Shown: positions 11,164 through 22,800, numbered from the stretch's first letter. The stretch: DNA of 64,000 nucleotides from Collybia mongolica (GCA_013420905.1 JAAXNY010000005.1:248001-312000); one strand, 5' to 3'. Notes: a model not told the origin generated them from the sequence alone. Numbers and translations: made by a program.

Positions 11164-12632
11164 TCATATCTTGGTCCATACACAGTCTGTGATGTTCCCT
11201 GATTTGTTCTTTGTTCCATCTACATTCCTAACTGAGATTGACTTTCTCAGTGGGGTTGTCTTTATTTCATTCTCTTCAACGAATGTTTTGTCAATGAAGA
11301 TTCCTCCAGCTCCACAATCAATGAGTCCAATTGCTGGGGTTTCAACATTTTTCTGTTCTTCAATCACCGTAATTGGAATAGAAAGAGATTGTCGATTCAT
11401 TTCTCCTAAAATTACAGGTGATAGTGTAACAGAATAAGTCTTGGCAGGTACTGACATCGATTCAGGCCGCCGCTTTAAAAACCCTTGTCTTCCATGTTCT
11501 TCAAGGCAATCTCCTTCTCTTCTTCATCCAATCCTGCTAAAAGGGATCGGACCTTCATATAGGCATCTTTGCCTTTCATCGGTGTCTTCATTTCTTCCTT
11601 TTGTGGGGTCTGGGGAATAGAGCCTCCAGCTCTATGATCTGATGCTCAATGTCTGAACTTGTGACATTCGAAGCATAGTCCTCACTTCATGTGTTCATCT
11701 CTTTCTTGGATAGTCAATCAATCTATATCCATCACGTTTGGGTCCCTGGCATTGTTCGGGACATATCTGGGGTTGTTCTGTTGGAAATTATATTTCTTTC
11801 CATTGTTTCCTCCTGCAGGTTTTCCTGTGTTTCCTTTGATTTGTGCTACAATCGATCTTGCACATCTGAACTGGGTGTCAAATATGGATGCCTTCTGGTA
11901 TCAACCCTTGATGGTGGTAGGTGGGTTGTCCATTGTCAAAATCTTCTGCATCAAGGAAGGTGGTATTCCTTCCATGAAGTACTCAATGAGTGCTTCGCTT
12001 TCTGTGATCTGGCTTTCCAATGTGGCTGATTTGAACTCCGCAATGTAATCATCTGCTGTCATGTTTCCTTGCATGTGCAGCATCTTCAGGGTCTGTCTGG
12101 CATCCCCTGCTTCATCTGGTGTGAAAAACGCTTCTTCGACTGTCATCATGAAATCTGCAAAAGTGCCTGGGTTGTCACTTTTCTCTCCATACCAGGATTT
12201 TTTCCATGATCCTGCTGTTCCTCCTTTCATATAAGAAAGCACGTAGAGGATTCGCTTCCAGTCCGTGTCATAAGTTCTGTCGTTTGCTCCCAAGTACATC
12301 TTGCAATTAAGGACAAAGTCCTTTGTTATCTTTCTGTTTCCATCAAAAACATTCGGTGAGCTGAGTTTGATCTCAGTGGGTCTTTGTTCTTCTGCCATCT
12401 CTATGTCAGAATTGGGTGGTATCGGTGAGTCTGGTGTTTTGGGTTTTGGTGGTTCTTCAGGTTTCTTTCTTTCGGAACTTTCTGTCTTCAGTTTCGGTAT
12501 CGTGGGTGTTTCTATTGTCTGCATGACTACTGTGAGTCTTGGCTGTTCTTCTGCATCTTGAAAATCTTTGTTGCTGAAGGCACTCTGCCTACTGCTGCTT
12601 CTGCTGCTACCGCTGCTGCTTGCAGGGTTCAA
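11164..12632 (-). pseudogene. Ty3/Gypsy Gag and protease, degenerate
   Basis: Read on the minus strand. Gag starts at 12632 (Ser-rich N terminus, then the capsid-like core YLGANDRTYDTDWKRILYV.., FADFMMTVEEAFF) and runs open to 11901. It then continues in the same frame through stop codons to a zinc-knuckle-like CFECHKFRH near 11665. A separate open piece at 11457-11164 carries the aspartic protease signature LIDCGAGGIFID (family usually DSG or DTG). Reverse transcriptase and integrase are missing: the fragment stops where the Copia LTR begins at about 11102. At least one stop sits where the family has tryptophan (TGG to TGA), a G-to-A change expected of cytosine deamination. Confidence 0.8.
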
Positions 12633-12659
12633 TCCATATCGTGCTGGTGCTGTTGCATC

Positions 12660-13224
12660 TAAACTTTAATAGGTTGACAGTTCTGATCAGCTTGACCTTT
12701 TGTTATGGCTGTTTAGGCCTTATCCTCTAGATCAGTCTGGTTTATTGTTCGTTCATTCTAGACTGTCGACTCTGTAAGTCCCACATCTAATGACTCCCTC
12801 AGTAGGGCTAAGTCAGATCGTCTGTATCAAAGATGCACTACTCCCTTCATAAGGTGAGTAGGATTGAGTTTGCATCGAGGAGTCAAGAGTAGACAAATAA
12901 GGTGAATTCAGCTAGGCCAAGCTAAAGAACTACCTAAGCTAGAATATCCCTATATATATGTATGAGTCCAATAAGCATAGATAAGAGTGGTTTGTGCTAT
13001 TGGCTATATAGATAAGAGGGATTATTGCCATTGGCTGTATAGATAAAGGATGAGTAAGCATGGGAAATAGAATGCATATATGGGTTTTTAGAGATAAGAG
13101 TCATCCAGTGTTAGTAAGCATGTGTAATCAGTGATGTGTAAAGAAAAGAATGAATAGAGCATGTGAATAGGGAGTTTGTAACACTCAGCAGTTGAATTGT
13201 CATTGCTCTGTGTTTCCTGATAAT
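12660..13224 (-). repeat. Presumed Gypsy 5' LTR/leader region
   Basis: Lies upstream of the reversed Gag and holds no gene. It contains near-duplicate segments (ATTGGCTATATAGATAAGAG and ATTGGCTGTATAGATAAAGG at about 12995-13050) and TATATATA boxes, consistent with an LTR. Exact ends and a primer-binding site could not be fixed. To its right the Helitron coding sequence begins, already truncated. Confidence 0.35.
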
Positions 13225-13516
13225 CCCCATGATTGGCTTCATCATCCGATATGTTATCGTCAGTCGATACAAGTGTTCTTCTAACAAAAATAAAGATGGC
13301 TCACAGAACAAAGCGCATCCATTCAAAGGTTGTCTTGATAATATCTGGGGTACAGTTATGGACAAACAAAAACAACCAACTTGATGGGCGATTTATTTGA
13401 CGAGATCAGACATCACGGAGGGCTTTTATTCAATGAAAGGAGCTATAAATGGTTGCAAGGAAGGGTTTGGCACGAGCCGATTCCTTCTAAAGTGAGATAT
13501 ATAGTTGACAAACCTC

Positions 13517-13560
13517 AAAAATTTTGGCCAAAGCAGAAAACCCATGGGAAAAACTTCGGA
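13517..13560 (+). repeat. Subterminal direct repeat, left copy
   Basis: AAAATTTTGGCC ... GGGAAAAACTTCGGA, about 44 bp, matches 15694-15735 in the same orientation with a few differences. It lies inside the inverted ends and upstream of the transposase start, so it may be a second transposase-binding site or a trace of how the element was assembled. Confidence 0.8.
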
Positions 13561-13650
13561 GTATGCGCAATCGATTCCTTTTGAAAAGCTCATCTTGATT
13601 CTGAAATTTCAAAACTTTCTATTGAGCAGTTAAGTCTCTATAATCCCATT

Positions 13651-15562
13651 ATGTCTTCGAACCGAAAGCGAGGAAGACTGCCCAAGTGTACCAAAAAAAA
13701 CATTACAGGCTTGAGAAATCAAGCTGCAAAATCACCAACACCACCACCACCACCAAGTCCAGTTGTCTCTGATAGTGAATCAGATAACGAATCTGTAGCC
13801 TGTGGCTCAGATGGTGGGCGGGACCAACTCCTTTTTCTTGATCTGGACTCGGATTATGTGTCTGATGATGATGAAGATCCCAAGCAGTGGTCAACTGTGG
13901 CAACTGATAAATTCAATGAGGTGCTTGTTGAGCTTGCAGTCAAGATTGAGGAAGAGAAGCAAGATGCACTGGATATGGATTGGATCCCAGATAGAGAGTG
14001 GATGAATAGATTGAGAATGCTGCAAGATAAGAAAGGTTATTATCTGATTTCTTGATATCACCTTGCTGAGTAATCTTGAGATACAGAGCGACCCAAGGAG
14101 TATGTTAAAGGACCTGATGTAGCCAGTAAATCAAGTCAAACCTGTCGCCGATACATAGAACTCCTTTGCAGGCAGCAAGAGGTGGTCGAGTGAATCGGAA
14201 ATCTCTATTAAACAACAAGTCGGTTCAAGCAGCTTGCCAGCAATGGCTCACAGCACAGAAAGTCGGCACTGTGAAGCCCATGCTATTTCGGGATGCGATC
14301 AATGGCGAGATCCTTGCCTCCCTCGACATTGTCCCAAAAAAGCCCATCTGTGAGCGTACAGCACGACGTTGGCTCATCCGTTTGGGTTATCGACGCACTC
14401 TCATCAAAAAAGGTGTGTACATGGATGGACACAATTGTCCAGATGTTGTCAAGTACCGCGATGATGTTTATCTACCTCGAATGGCCAAATTTGAGGCTAG
14501 GATGACACATTACGATGGGCCAGATCTCAAAGCAACTGAGCCGAAACTCCCTCCTGGTGTCAAGAAGATTATTGCCTACTTCCATGACGAGTGCTGCTTC
14601 CATGCACTGGACTACCAGCGGTCTGCTTGGCTAGCGAAGGGCCAGACTGTGCTACAAAAGAAAAGCTGTGGCCATTTAATTCACGTTTCTGACTTCATCA
14701 CTGAGGCAGGTGGATGGTTGGTTTTGCACGATGAGTTTGGAAATATCATCAAGGATGCATGCAAAATTATTTATCCTGGGGCAAAGGGAGATGCATGGTG
14801 GGACTGTGAACAACTAATAAAACAAATAAGGCATGCCATTGCAATCCACAACCATGCCCATCCTGACTGCACTGCCCTCTTCATCTTTGATAATTCCTCT
14901 GCTCATGGTTCTCTACCCCCTGACGCTCTCAAAGCCTTTGAAATGAACAAGAGCAACGGTGGCAAGCAGCAGCTGCAGCGGGATACCATTATTCCCTTAA
15001 ATAACCCGGATGAGTCGAAACGCAGACAGCCGCAGTCAATGCGCACAAGCAATGGTCTTGCGAAGGGTCTTCAGGCTGTGCTCGAGGAATGCAGGTTCAA
15101 TGTTGCCAAGCTCAAGGCTAAATGCACACCTGTATGTCCATTCGAGAGCGAAAATTGCTGCATGGCTCGCTTGCTGAGTAAACAGGATGACTTTGTAAAT
15201 CAAGAGTCAATGTTGGAATCGGTGGTGAAGGAAGCTGGGCACAAGTGTATTTTCCTCCCGAAGTTTCATTGTGAGCTCAATCCAATTGAAATGGTAAGAT
15301 ACACACGAAATTTCCAATCCATATCAAAACTGACTCTCTCCTTCCAAACCAGTATTGGGGATGGGTAAAATATCAATATCGGCAGGTGTTGAAGACAACC
15401 TTTGAAGCGTCAAAGCAGTTGGCATTGAGGTATCTTGATGAATGCCCCATTGAAACGATTCATCGATTCATAAACTGGTCATGGAGGTGTATGAGCGCAT
15501 ATCGATTGGGGTTGCATGGAAGGGCTTTGGAATGGGCTGTTAAGAAACACAAGCAGCACTGA
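13651..15562 (+). CDS. DDE transposase of the Tc1/IS630-like element
   Basis: Exons 13651-14035, 14087-14118, 14172-15293 and 15353-15562 (GT..AG introns of 51, 53 and 59 bp) total 1749 nt, 582 residues with no stop. The N terminus is basic and Ser/Pro-rich, then acidic. The central part has a helix-turn-helix-like region around CERTARRWLIRLGYRR. The catalytic triad is FHDE, FDNSSAH and the late ELNPIE box, whose E is followed across intron 3 by MYWGWVKYQYRQV. This is a familiar basidiomycete DDE family in which FLPKFHCELN-IE-xYWG is diagnostic. It cuts and pastes its own element at TA sites in the nucleus. The 32-nt exon 2 is short but keeps phase. All introns and the DDE residues are intact, so it could be active. 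Confidence 0.88.
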
Positions 15563-15693
15563 ATGGTTTCGAATCGAGCACTGGTGTCGATTGAGGCTTT
15601 GGCCGGTCAGGGAAGAGGTTGATGACAGTACCAAGTGACATCGTGTCAGCAGAGGTGCTAAGATAGGTACACAATAAACCAAAAATTAGGGCC

Positions 15694-15735
15694 AAAATTT
15701 TGGCCACGCAAAAACCTCGTGGGAAAAACTTCGGA
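15694..15735 (+). repeat. Subterminal direct repeat, right copy
   Basis: Partner of 13517-13560, downstream of the transposase stop. Direct rather than inverted orientation is unusual for sites used symmetrically by a DDE transposase. Confidence 0.8.
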
Positions 15736-15850
15736 AGGTGTTTTTTGGACGTATTTCGATGTCCTGAGTTCAAATCTGAAGTCGGTTTGGCCTAGAAAAT
15801 TCCCGATCACGCGCTACACTATTGGTCGTTTTTGTTTGTCCATAACTGTA

Positions 15851-18800
15851 AATGTAAGGCAAGATTTCCTCGCCCAACATTTGGCAAAACTGAAGTAGAT
15901 GAAGAGAGCGGAGGGATCAACATGAAGAAGCGCGAACCTTGGCTCAACACATTCACCTATGCCGTAACCTACCTCCTCTGATGCAACACTGACATCACCA
16001 GTCTGCGTTCGGGCACTGCAATCAAAGGCGTACTGCTGTATGTTTCGAACTATGTCACAAAACTTCTATTGAAAACCCATGTAATATTCGATACTGTTCA
16101 CTCCATATTCCAGAAGAATTCCGAGATGGTTGGTGGATCAAACACAAGGAAGGAAAAAGCTTGCAAATTGATGACTAAAATAGTTAACTCTCTCAGTGCT
16201 AAGATGGAGATGGGTTCTCCAATGATTTGCATGTACTTACTTGGAAACCCTGATCATTACAAGAGCCATAAGTTCCCTCCGTTCTACTGGCAGTCATTCA
16301 TTCAAGAGTGTCAAAGGCCTTGGGTGCATACTGATGTGGGTAAGGATGTCCACAGCATACCTGATAAAGTGGCCATTTGTAAGCATAATGGCCAGATTAT
16401 TGGTCTCTCACCTGTTCTTGACTACATATATCGCTCTGATGAGATCGACCACATGTGTCTTTATGAATGGATCTCAAGGTGCGGGCGTGCAAAGAAGCCT
16501 ACTGATAAGAGGCGGTCAAAACACAGCCAAATGTCAAATCCAGATCAAATTAATGAGGCCGATAGCGATCTTCATAATCATGATTACGATGTGGATAGCA
16601 AAAATGACACCAAATCCTCCAAGCACTCCTTGCTTTCATTTCAGGATGGGCACCCGATGGCTAGTTCTCATGGCACCCGATGTCGTTCTCCAATGAAAGC
16701 TTGGGTTCCAAACTTCTTGGGCGCTACATTACCACGCTTTGACCAGGGTGATCGTGAGTACTACTGCTGTACAATGTTAACATTATTCAAACCTTGGAGG
16801 TCTGGCCTGGACTTGAAGCACAGAGATGAAAGCTGGGACGATGCATTCACAGCCTACCAGTTTACGCCGAGACAACGCGAGATAATGAAAAACATGAACA
16901 TTCGGTACGAATGCCTTGACGCTCGAGACGACTTTCATGCACAGATGAAGAAAGGCACCACATCCATACCTACTGGCACCGACGATTTTCACTTGAGTCC
17001 TGATGAGCTGGTGATGGGCGATTCTATCGACGGGTATACTGGACCGATTGTTATTGACGACGAGGTTTCAGCGACGATCGGTAAACGCGAAAGGGCTAGG
17101 TGTGGGTTGATGAACGATACGAGGAGGATGTTGTCAGATATCGGGTGGTCTGAAAATAGGCCGGCTTCGCTTCCTGAAGAAACCGCACTGCGGCTTTCGG
17201 TTGTCCACCCTTCAGTCGTCTTAGCACCCAGTGCCGGGAGAGCGGTCATCGCCGCTAAGCGCGCAGAAATATTAGAGAACCGATTTTGTCACCTACCTCC
17301 ACAACCGCAGCTACATGGAGGGCCAGTAAATTTTGTTCCAAACGATGTGCGTGTCGTTGACAAATCTTATTTATCAAATAAATTCACATCAAAGGAATTG
17401 CAGAAATCAATTGACGACATTTCGCACCGCTTCCAATTGAACAAAGAACAGAGTCGTGCTTTCCGTATTGTTGCAAACCACGCATGTAGCCCAGATTCTG
17501 ATCAATTAAAGATGTATATCGGTGGAATGGCGGGGATGGGTAAGTCACAAGTTCTTAAGGCACTTCATGAGTTTTTTTCACTGAAAAAGGAATCCCACCG
17601 GCTCATTGCTGTCGCACCAACAGGTAGTGCTGCTGCCCTTTTGGGAGGCTCGACTTATCATTCTGCATTTGGGATCAACGTGGACGGTTCACAGTCATCG
17701 AGTACACAACTTTCGCAAATCAAGTCGAGGCTAGAAGGTGTAAACTATGTATTCCTTGATGAAGTGTCTATGCTATCATATAGGGATATGTATCTTATTA
17801 GTGAATGTTTAGCCCGAATTCTGAACAACCTTGACACACCTTTCGGAGGTATGAACATTATCTTTGCTGGGGACTTTGCACAACTCCCTCCTGTGATTGG
17901 TCAAGAGCACGCCTCGCTCTACAGTCGTACCGTCGGGAGGAATGCAGTCTCGCTTCGAGATCAAGAAGCCGCGATCGGTAAGGCCTTATGGCACCAGGTA
18001 ACGACCGTTGTTGTCTTGCGAGAGAACATGAGGCAACGAGTGCAATCTCAGGAAGACGCGAAGTTTTGCGAGGCTCTCGCAAACATGCGTTACAAGGTGT
18101 GCACACCCGACGATCTCGCATTCCTAAGGAACAGAGTGTCTAGCGAATTGCCAGGCCGTCCATGCATAAACGAAACCCGGTTTCGGAACGTGTCTATCAT
18201 CACGGCACTAAATTCAGTGAAGGACGAAATTAATACACAGGGTTGTATGAGGTTTGCTGCGGAGACAGGCCAGGATTTGAACCACTTCTACTCCGTCAAT
18301 ACAGTGCCATCCGAGGAACCCACCAATGCGCAAATCAGGCGTCGGTCAGCAAGCAGAAAGCGCACCGTCAAACACAGTAAAATTCAGGAGGGCATCTAAC
18401 AGTCACTTTGGAAACAGCCATGCTGCGCGAATACGAAACTGATTCCTGCAAAGCTTTCGCTATGTATCGGCATGCTAGTGATGATACAGAATAACGCAGC
18501 TACGGAGATGTGCATCACAAAAGGGCAGGAGGCGTTTGTGCGTTCATGGGAATCCTCGCTCAGCGCTGAGGGGAAACGGGTGTTGGAAACTCTCTTCGTG
18601 GAACTGATAGATCCTCCTACTTCAATTACGTTAGAAGGGTTACCTGAGAATGTTGTGCCATTGACAAAGACGAGTGTCTCTACCTTCTGTCAGCTGCCAG
18701 ATGATATAACAATTACTATCTCACGTACGCAGGTGGAGGCGCTTCCCAACTTTGCGATGACAGATTATGCATCACAAGGGAAGACAAGACGCGACAATGT

Positions 18801-19522
18801 TGTGGACTTGACGTATAGCAGATCGCACCAGGGATACTACACTGCTTTGTCGAGGAGTGCCAGCGCTGCCGGGACGTTGATTTTGTCGGGCTTCCATCCA
18901 TCCAAAATCATGGGAGGAGCATCTGGTGCGTTGCGACAAGAGTTCCGTGAGCTAGAGCTGTTAGACAACATAACGGCCCTGAAATTTATGGGCAAACTTC
19001 CGAGGAGTGTCGCGATGGCAGATCGTAGAAGTACCCTCATTGCGTCGTTTCGAGAGCACAAAGGTATGGGTTATATGCCTTCTACCATGCACAAAGCAAT
19101 AAGGTGGAGTAAGACTGATCCATTCCTGGAGTGGGACGACTTAGATGCAGAATGGAAGATAGTCGAAAGAAAAGCCAACAAACAAACAGCAAAAGCCGAA
19201 AGACAAGAGAAGAGACTAGCGGGTGACCACCATACTCCAAACGATCAGCTTGCAATTCCACTCCAAAGATCACAAAGCCCACCTAGAAAGAGAAAGCGGT
19301 CGGATATTTTCTCCGGTCCGATACAGAAGTTGAAGTTGGTTAGACTCATGTCGGATTTGCCAGGTGGTGATGAGATTCATCGAATAAACATACCTTTCGG
19401 GACTCAGTGGGAAAACAACAGCTGTGCGTACGATGCTGCTGTCGTGACTCTTTTCAATGTGTGGCGAGAAAATCCTAAGATCGTACAATCCTTTTGGCAG
19501 GAGATAAGATCGGATGCACTAG
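15851..19522 (+). pseudogene. Helitron Rep-helicase with start of C-terminal peptidase domain
   Basis: The frame runs CKARFPRPTF.., then the Rep two-tyrosine box YVSNYVTK (tyrosines at 16039 and 16051), LMTKIVNSLSAKMEMGSPM and the Helitron-typical GNPDHY segment. A PIF1/SF1 helicase follows, with Walker A GMAGMGKS (about 17525), Walker B FLDEVSM and GDFAQLPPV. After 18472 come the late helicase motifs, including DYASQGKTRRDNVVDL and YTALSRS. A basic linker (PPRKRKRS) leads to a new domain starting PFGTQWENNSCAYDAAVVTL. Rolling-circle Helitrons use Rep to nick and the helicase to unwind. TGA 15979-15981 (family has Arg: LLRCNTD) and TAA 18397-18399 (CAA expected) break it. The last coding base before the hAT insertion is at 19522. 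Dead unless these are read through. Confidence 0.88.
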
Positions 19523-20589
19523 TAGGGCTGCATGCCGTGACCGTACCTCACGGTATGTACGGACCCGTAGTACGGTTACCGTACCCGTGCCGTTCAGCCT
19601 CAGGTTCACCACGTTGACGGGACGGTAGACGGGACGGTCAACACCCGTCCATTGCCGTCGAAAGACGGCCGTCCACGGCATTGGACGGTATTAGACGGGT
19701 ATCCCCGATCAAACTTTATTTTATTTTTCGCATCCACATGCCACAGGTTCAGTAACAACACAACGTGAAGCTTTGATGTCTTGTCGCACCGACGCCGCTG
19801 AACACCGTGCCAAGCACATGCAGACCGCACCACCCTACCTAAAATATATCCTGTTGTTTCAGATTTCCTTATTCATGTAATTACCATCTCTTCCATTCTA
19901 TTCGGTGACAATGTCCCTGGGATGGTACTCACGGGGCGGGCCATCGACGAGTCAAGAATGGACGCGGAGTATATTTTCATTGTATCACAAGCCAATAGTG
20001 ATAATATCTGTGGTTCAATTTTCATCATCGATTGCGGGCATGCAAGAGGAACAAAAGGACAACTCCGCGTAATTGAAAAAAATCGAAACGCGTTCACAGT
20101 GTCGCCGAGCAAGATTTTTCATGGAGAGGCTGAGGCAGGATAAAATGCTCGCAGAAACAACTCAAACCCCCAACCGTGACCCCTTCTCAATATGGCAGAT
20201 CAGCCCGCTCGAGGACCTGATGGCCAACTACTCGACGCGTCAAAAATCCAGTGGTCGGGACACCATTTCCCTCCGCCGTGCAAGCCTCCACGCTGATACC
20301 ATCCGGATTCTAATGCTAGTTAAGAAACGGTTACATCTGGCCCACGCAAAGGCAAACGCAGCCCTACGTCGTTGAATACCTAGCGTACAGTATGGAATGT
20401 AATTTTTTTTTACTTTCAATGGATACCGTCTACCGTACATAACCGTACAACGGCCGTCTCCGTACCCGTCCCGTAGCCGTTGGGGTTTGACTGACCAAAC
20501 ACTACGGACGGTGGACGGTCGAGCCGTACCCGTCTCATGACCGTTGATTGTACGGCCGTACCCGTCAGACGGTACGGTGTGCAGCCCTA
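19523..20589 (+). mobile_element. Non-autonomous hAT element with 8-bp target duplication
   Basis: Ends are TAGGGCTGCA (19523) and its exact reverse complement TGCAGCCCTA (to 20589). TGCACTAG flanks both sides (19515-19522 and 20590-20597), the 8-bp duplication of hAT elements. Subterminal regions are dense in CCGTACC/GGTACGG and ACGGCCGT-type motifs on both sides. The interior (about 20160-20375) holds a frame, RQKSSGRDTISLRRASL..LMLVKKRL, resembling the C-terminal dimerisation part of hAT transposases, so this is an internal-deletion derivative. It splits the Helitron peptidase domain. Confidence 0.9.
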
Positions 20590-21259
20590 TGCACTAGATG
20601 AATGATTGAATGCATTTCAAAAGCACGAAAGCGTCCCTGCTGTAGCTTCGGAAGTGCGTTATACATTAGATCAGATCAGAGAGTACCTTAGGCGCCGGAT
20701 GGCAAGGTTACCCGAACCACACGCTTTCGCTTTTGGTGAGTACACGGGCATGGACTCGTTGTTCAATTATTTGCTTACATCAGCATCTGCCGTCACAACA
20801 TCATCACGTTTCTGCCTAAACGGGCATGACGTGGACAGACGAGAATCGGGAGTATCATCTTGCAATATAACGTTATCGAGACGTGGGTGCAACCTACAGG
20901 AATACTTTGACGACTTGACTTCACTTTCATCTGCTAGGTGCCCTGTTTGTAGCGAAAACCTAGCGCGAAGATTCACTTTCATACGTCACCCCCCCATGTT
21001 TACAATAGACTTAGGAGAGGATGCTTTCCCCCAGGAGACGTTGGAGCTCACGTCTCACAACGTCCGTCGACGGTACAACTTGAGAGGCGTGATATACCAT
21101 GCGGCGGATCATTTTACGGCGCAATTCATCACGAGTGCAGGTGCAGTTTGGTACCACGATGGATTGCTGACAGGTCGATCATTGGTATACGAAAACATGG
21201 TGCCTAGCCAGATACCGCATGAAGACGCGATTGTCGGAATCTACATGCGGTCCCCCTGA
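20590..21259 (+). pseudogene. Helitron C-terminal peptidase-like domain (USP/UCH-like)
   Basis: Continues the Helitron frame after the hAT and its duplicated TGCACTAG. TGA 20603-20605 follows ALDE (CGA expected), then the frame is open to 21259. The domain, begun before the insertion with the Cys box NNSCAYDA, here has GEYTGMDSLFNYLL, a zinc-binding-like C-x-x-H plus CPVC pair, and FTIDLGED. It ends YNLRGVIYHAADHFTAQFI..WYHDG, which resembles the His box of ubiquitin-specific proteases (Y-L-x-x-VIxH-x-x-HYTA, W-x-x-D). The domain may process ubiquitin or the polyprotein; that function is inference. Many animal and plant Helitrons carry an OTU protease instead. Confidence 0.65.
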
Positions 21260-21299
21260 ACAGAACTCGGACATGCCGGGCGAAGCAGCGGCCCGCTAG

Positions 21300-22800
21300 C
21301 GCAAGTGAGATCATTTGAAGAGCGGATAATGGGAAGACCCATAACTTGAAGGTGGTCCCGGATAGTGAAGTGTCCATTTGGAAATGAAGGTTATGTAGAA
21401 CCTTGTCTGTATAAGAGGTATTTAATTATTACGAACCCGCAAGCCTTGAAATAAGACGAAGGTCAACTTTCATCTGATGTTACATGGAGAATCGAATTAC
21501 CTATGCATGCCAGTCGAGTTTCCGATGATGTGTGCTTCCCAATGCCGTTGGGCGCTTCGGTCGCTGGGGTTTCGCAGCCACTGAATTCGTCCACCATTTT
21601 TTGTTTCTGCGTCCTAGGGCTGCGGAACTGTGAGCCGCCCAGCCCTCGTTGGAGTGAAGGAAAATTACACTTACATTGCTCATAATTGGCCCATAACGAT
21701 CACATATTATAACTATTCGGCGTTATCGGGTAATCAGCAAGTACCCAGGATTAAATCGGGCAGAGAACTCACGGTCGTTGAATCGATCACCAGTAAGATC
21801 TGCATACGTCATTGCGGTGGGGAAGCCAGGCTCTGAATTTCAGTCAACTTCCAGCCTTCACAACTATTCAAGCACATATATCATCAAAAACATTATTCAT
21901 AAGTTAGAATTATTTGACTGACCCCCGTTCTGGGGATTCTGAAAGAGCTTGATAGCTGAGGGTTTGCCTTCGAAACCTAAGCCGTGGCCTATGAGATCAG
22001 GCAATTTGGAGTCGTTGGAGAACGAGAAGGTGTTCAGCCAGAGCCCGTCCGATAGAGGTGTTGCTACAATGGTCTCATCGACACGGACAGACGTATCATC
22101 GTTGGCGGTGGCCGACTTTGAATAACTATTGCAGCACATCGTGTACAGAAGTGTTAGTGTAACGTCGTGAAGGAAGTTCCGTTTGTTTTACCAGTCGGGG
22201 CGAGGCTAAGTTTAGGGTACCAAATCACCCGCTAAAGGGAGCATTTCTCGTCAGCCTCGGAGGAATCCAAACATGTGATGTGTGGACAGGGACCGAAAAC
22301 TTTGCGTCACTAATTCTTCGAAACTACCGCATTGACTCCAAGTTTAATAACCTGATGCATGTAGTATCGGTGTATCGAGTCCGTGGCACATACCGCGACA
22401 GGAACAATGCTGAAGCCCAGAATAGCATGTTCTATCAAGAAGCATACCGTTTACGTATTTTCGATCCCAAGAGACTGAACGATTTTCCCATTTTAATCTG
22501 ATGAACGTGGAGGTTCTGAAGACCATGTGCACCCTAATTGTCTCTGGATTTGGCCGTTGGCTCCTCCCAGGGCTGAATAAGTGCTCTTTTATAGTCGTGA
22601 ATGACGAATTCATTGACGTGTCAAGGATATATATCAGGGTTAATGCGAATAGCAAGAAAAATGCTGGTGCGCTTCACATGAAGCTCCACAGAGACCGTAG
22701 GAATCGTAAACCTGAGGCGATTAAGCGTGTATGGCACTGTGAGGATTCGAAGCTGGAAGTTCTAAATGAAGACATCTCCCGTCGGACCGACGTGGAATTT
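21300..22800. other. Intergenic, no supported gene
   Basis: Several frames of 60-106 codons exist (for example 22501-22821) but none shows a known motif or splice-supported continuation. The left limit of the inverted duplication may lie here, because the other arm runs off the window edge at 64000, opposite about 22800. Confidence 0.35.

Larger units (their letters stand above)
13353..15848 (+). mobile_element. Complete Tc1/IS630-like transposon with TA duplication
   Basis: Left end 13353 begins CAGTTATGGACAAACAAAAA and the right end, read in reverse, gives the same; the match runs about 27 bp with one mismatch. TA flanks both ends (13351-13352 and 15849-15850), the target duplication of the Tc1/mariner/IS630 superfamily. 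It carries one intron-containing transposase gene that appears intact. Inside the terminal repeats, 43-bp direct repeats (13517-13560 and 15694-15735) bracket the gene. The insertion lies within the Helitron Rep coding sequence. Good end conservation and an open gene suggest a recent insertion. Confidence 0.92.
13225..21300 (+). mobile_element. Helitron (Rep-helicase-peptidase), nested by two DNA transposons
   Basis: Coding parts are at about 13225-13352, 15849-19522 and 20590-21262. After taking out the Tc1-like element plus one TA, and the hAT plus one 8-bp duplication, all parts share one frame. The segment GCLDNIWG joins KARFPRPTF across the first junction. The order is zinc/Rep region, PIF1-type helicase, then a cysteine-peptidase-like tail. 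The 5' end was cut off by the Gypsy element. A possible 3' end is the stem CGGGC/GCCCG (21277-21295) directly followed by CTAG, the CTRR of Helitron ends, but this is weak. In-frame stops are at 15979, 18397 and 20603. Confidence 0.85.

Noticed and set aside
15760..15785. TTCAAATCTGAAG as a tRNA T-loop
   Set aside because: No matching acceptor, D or anticodon arms around it; it lies within the Tc1-like element's end.
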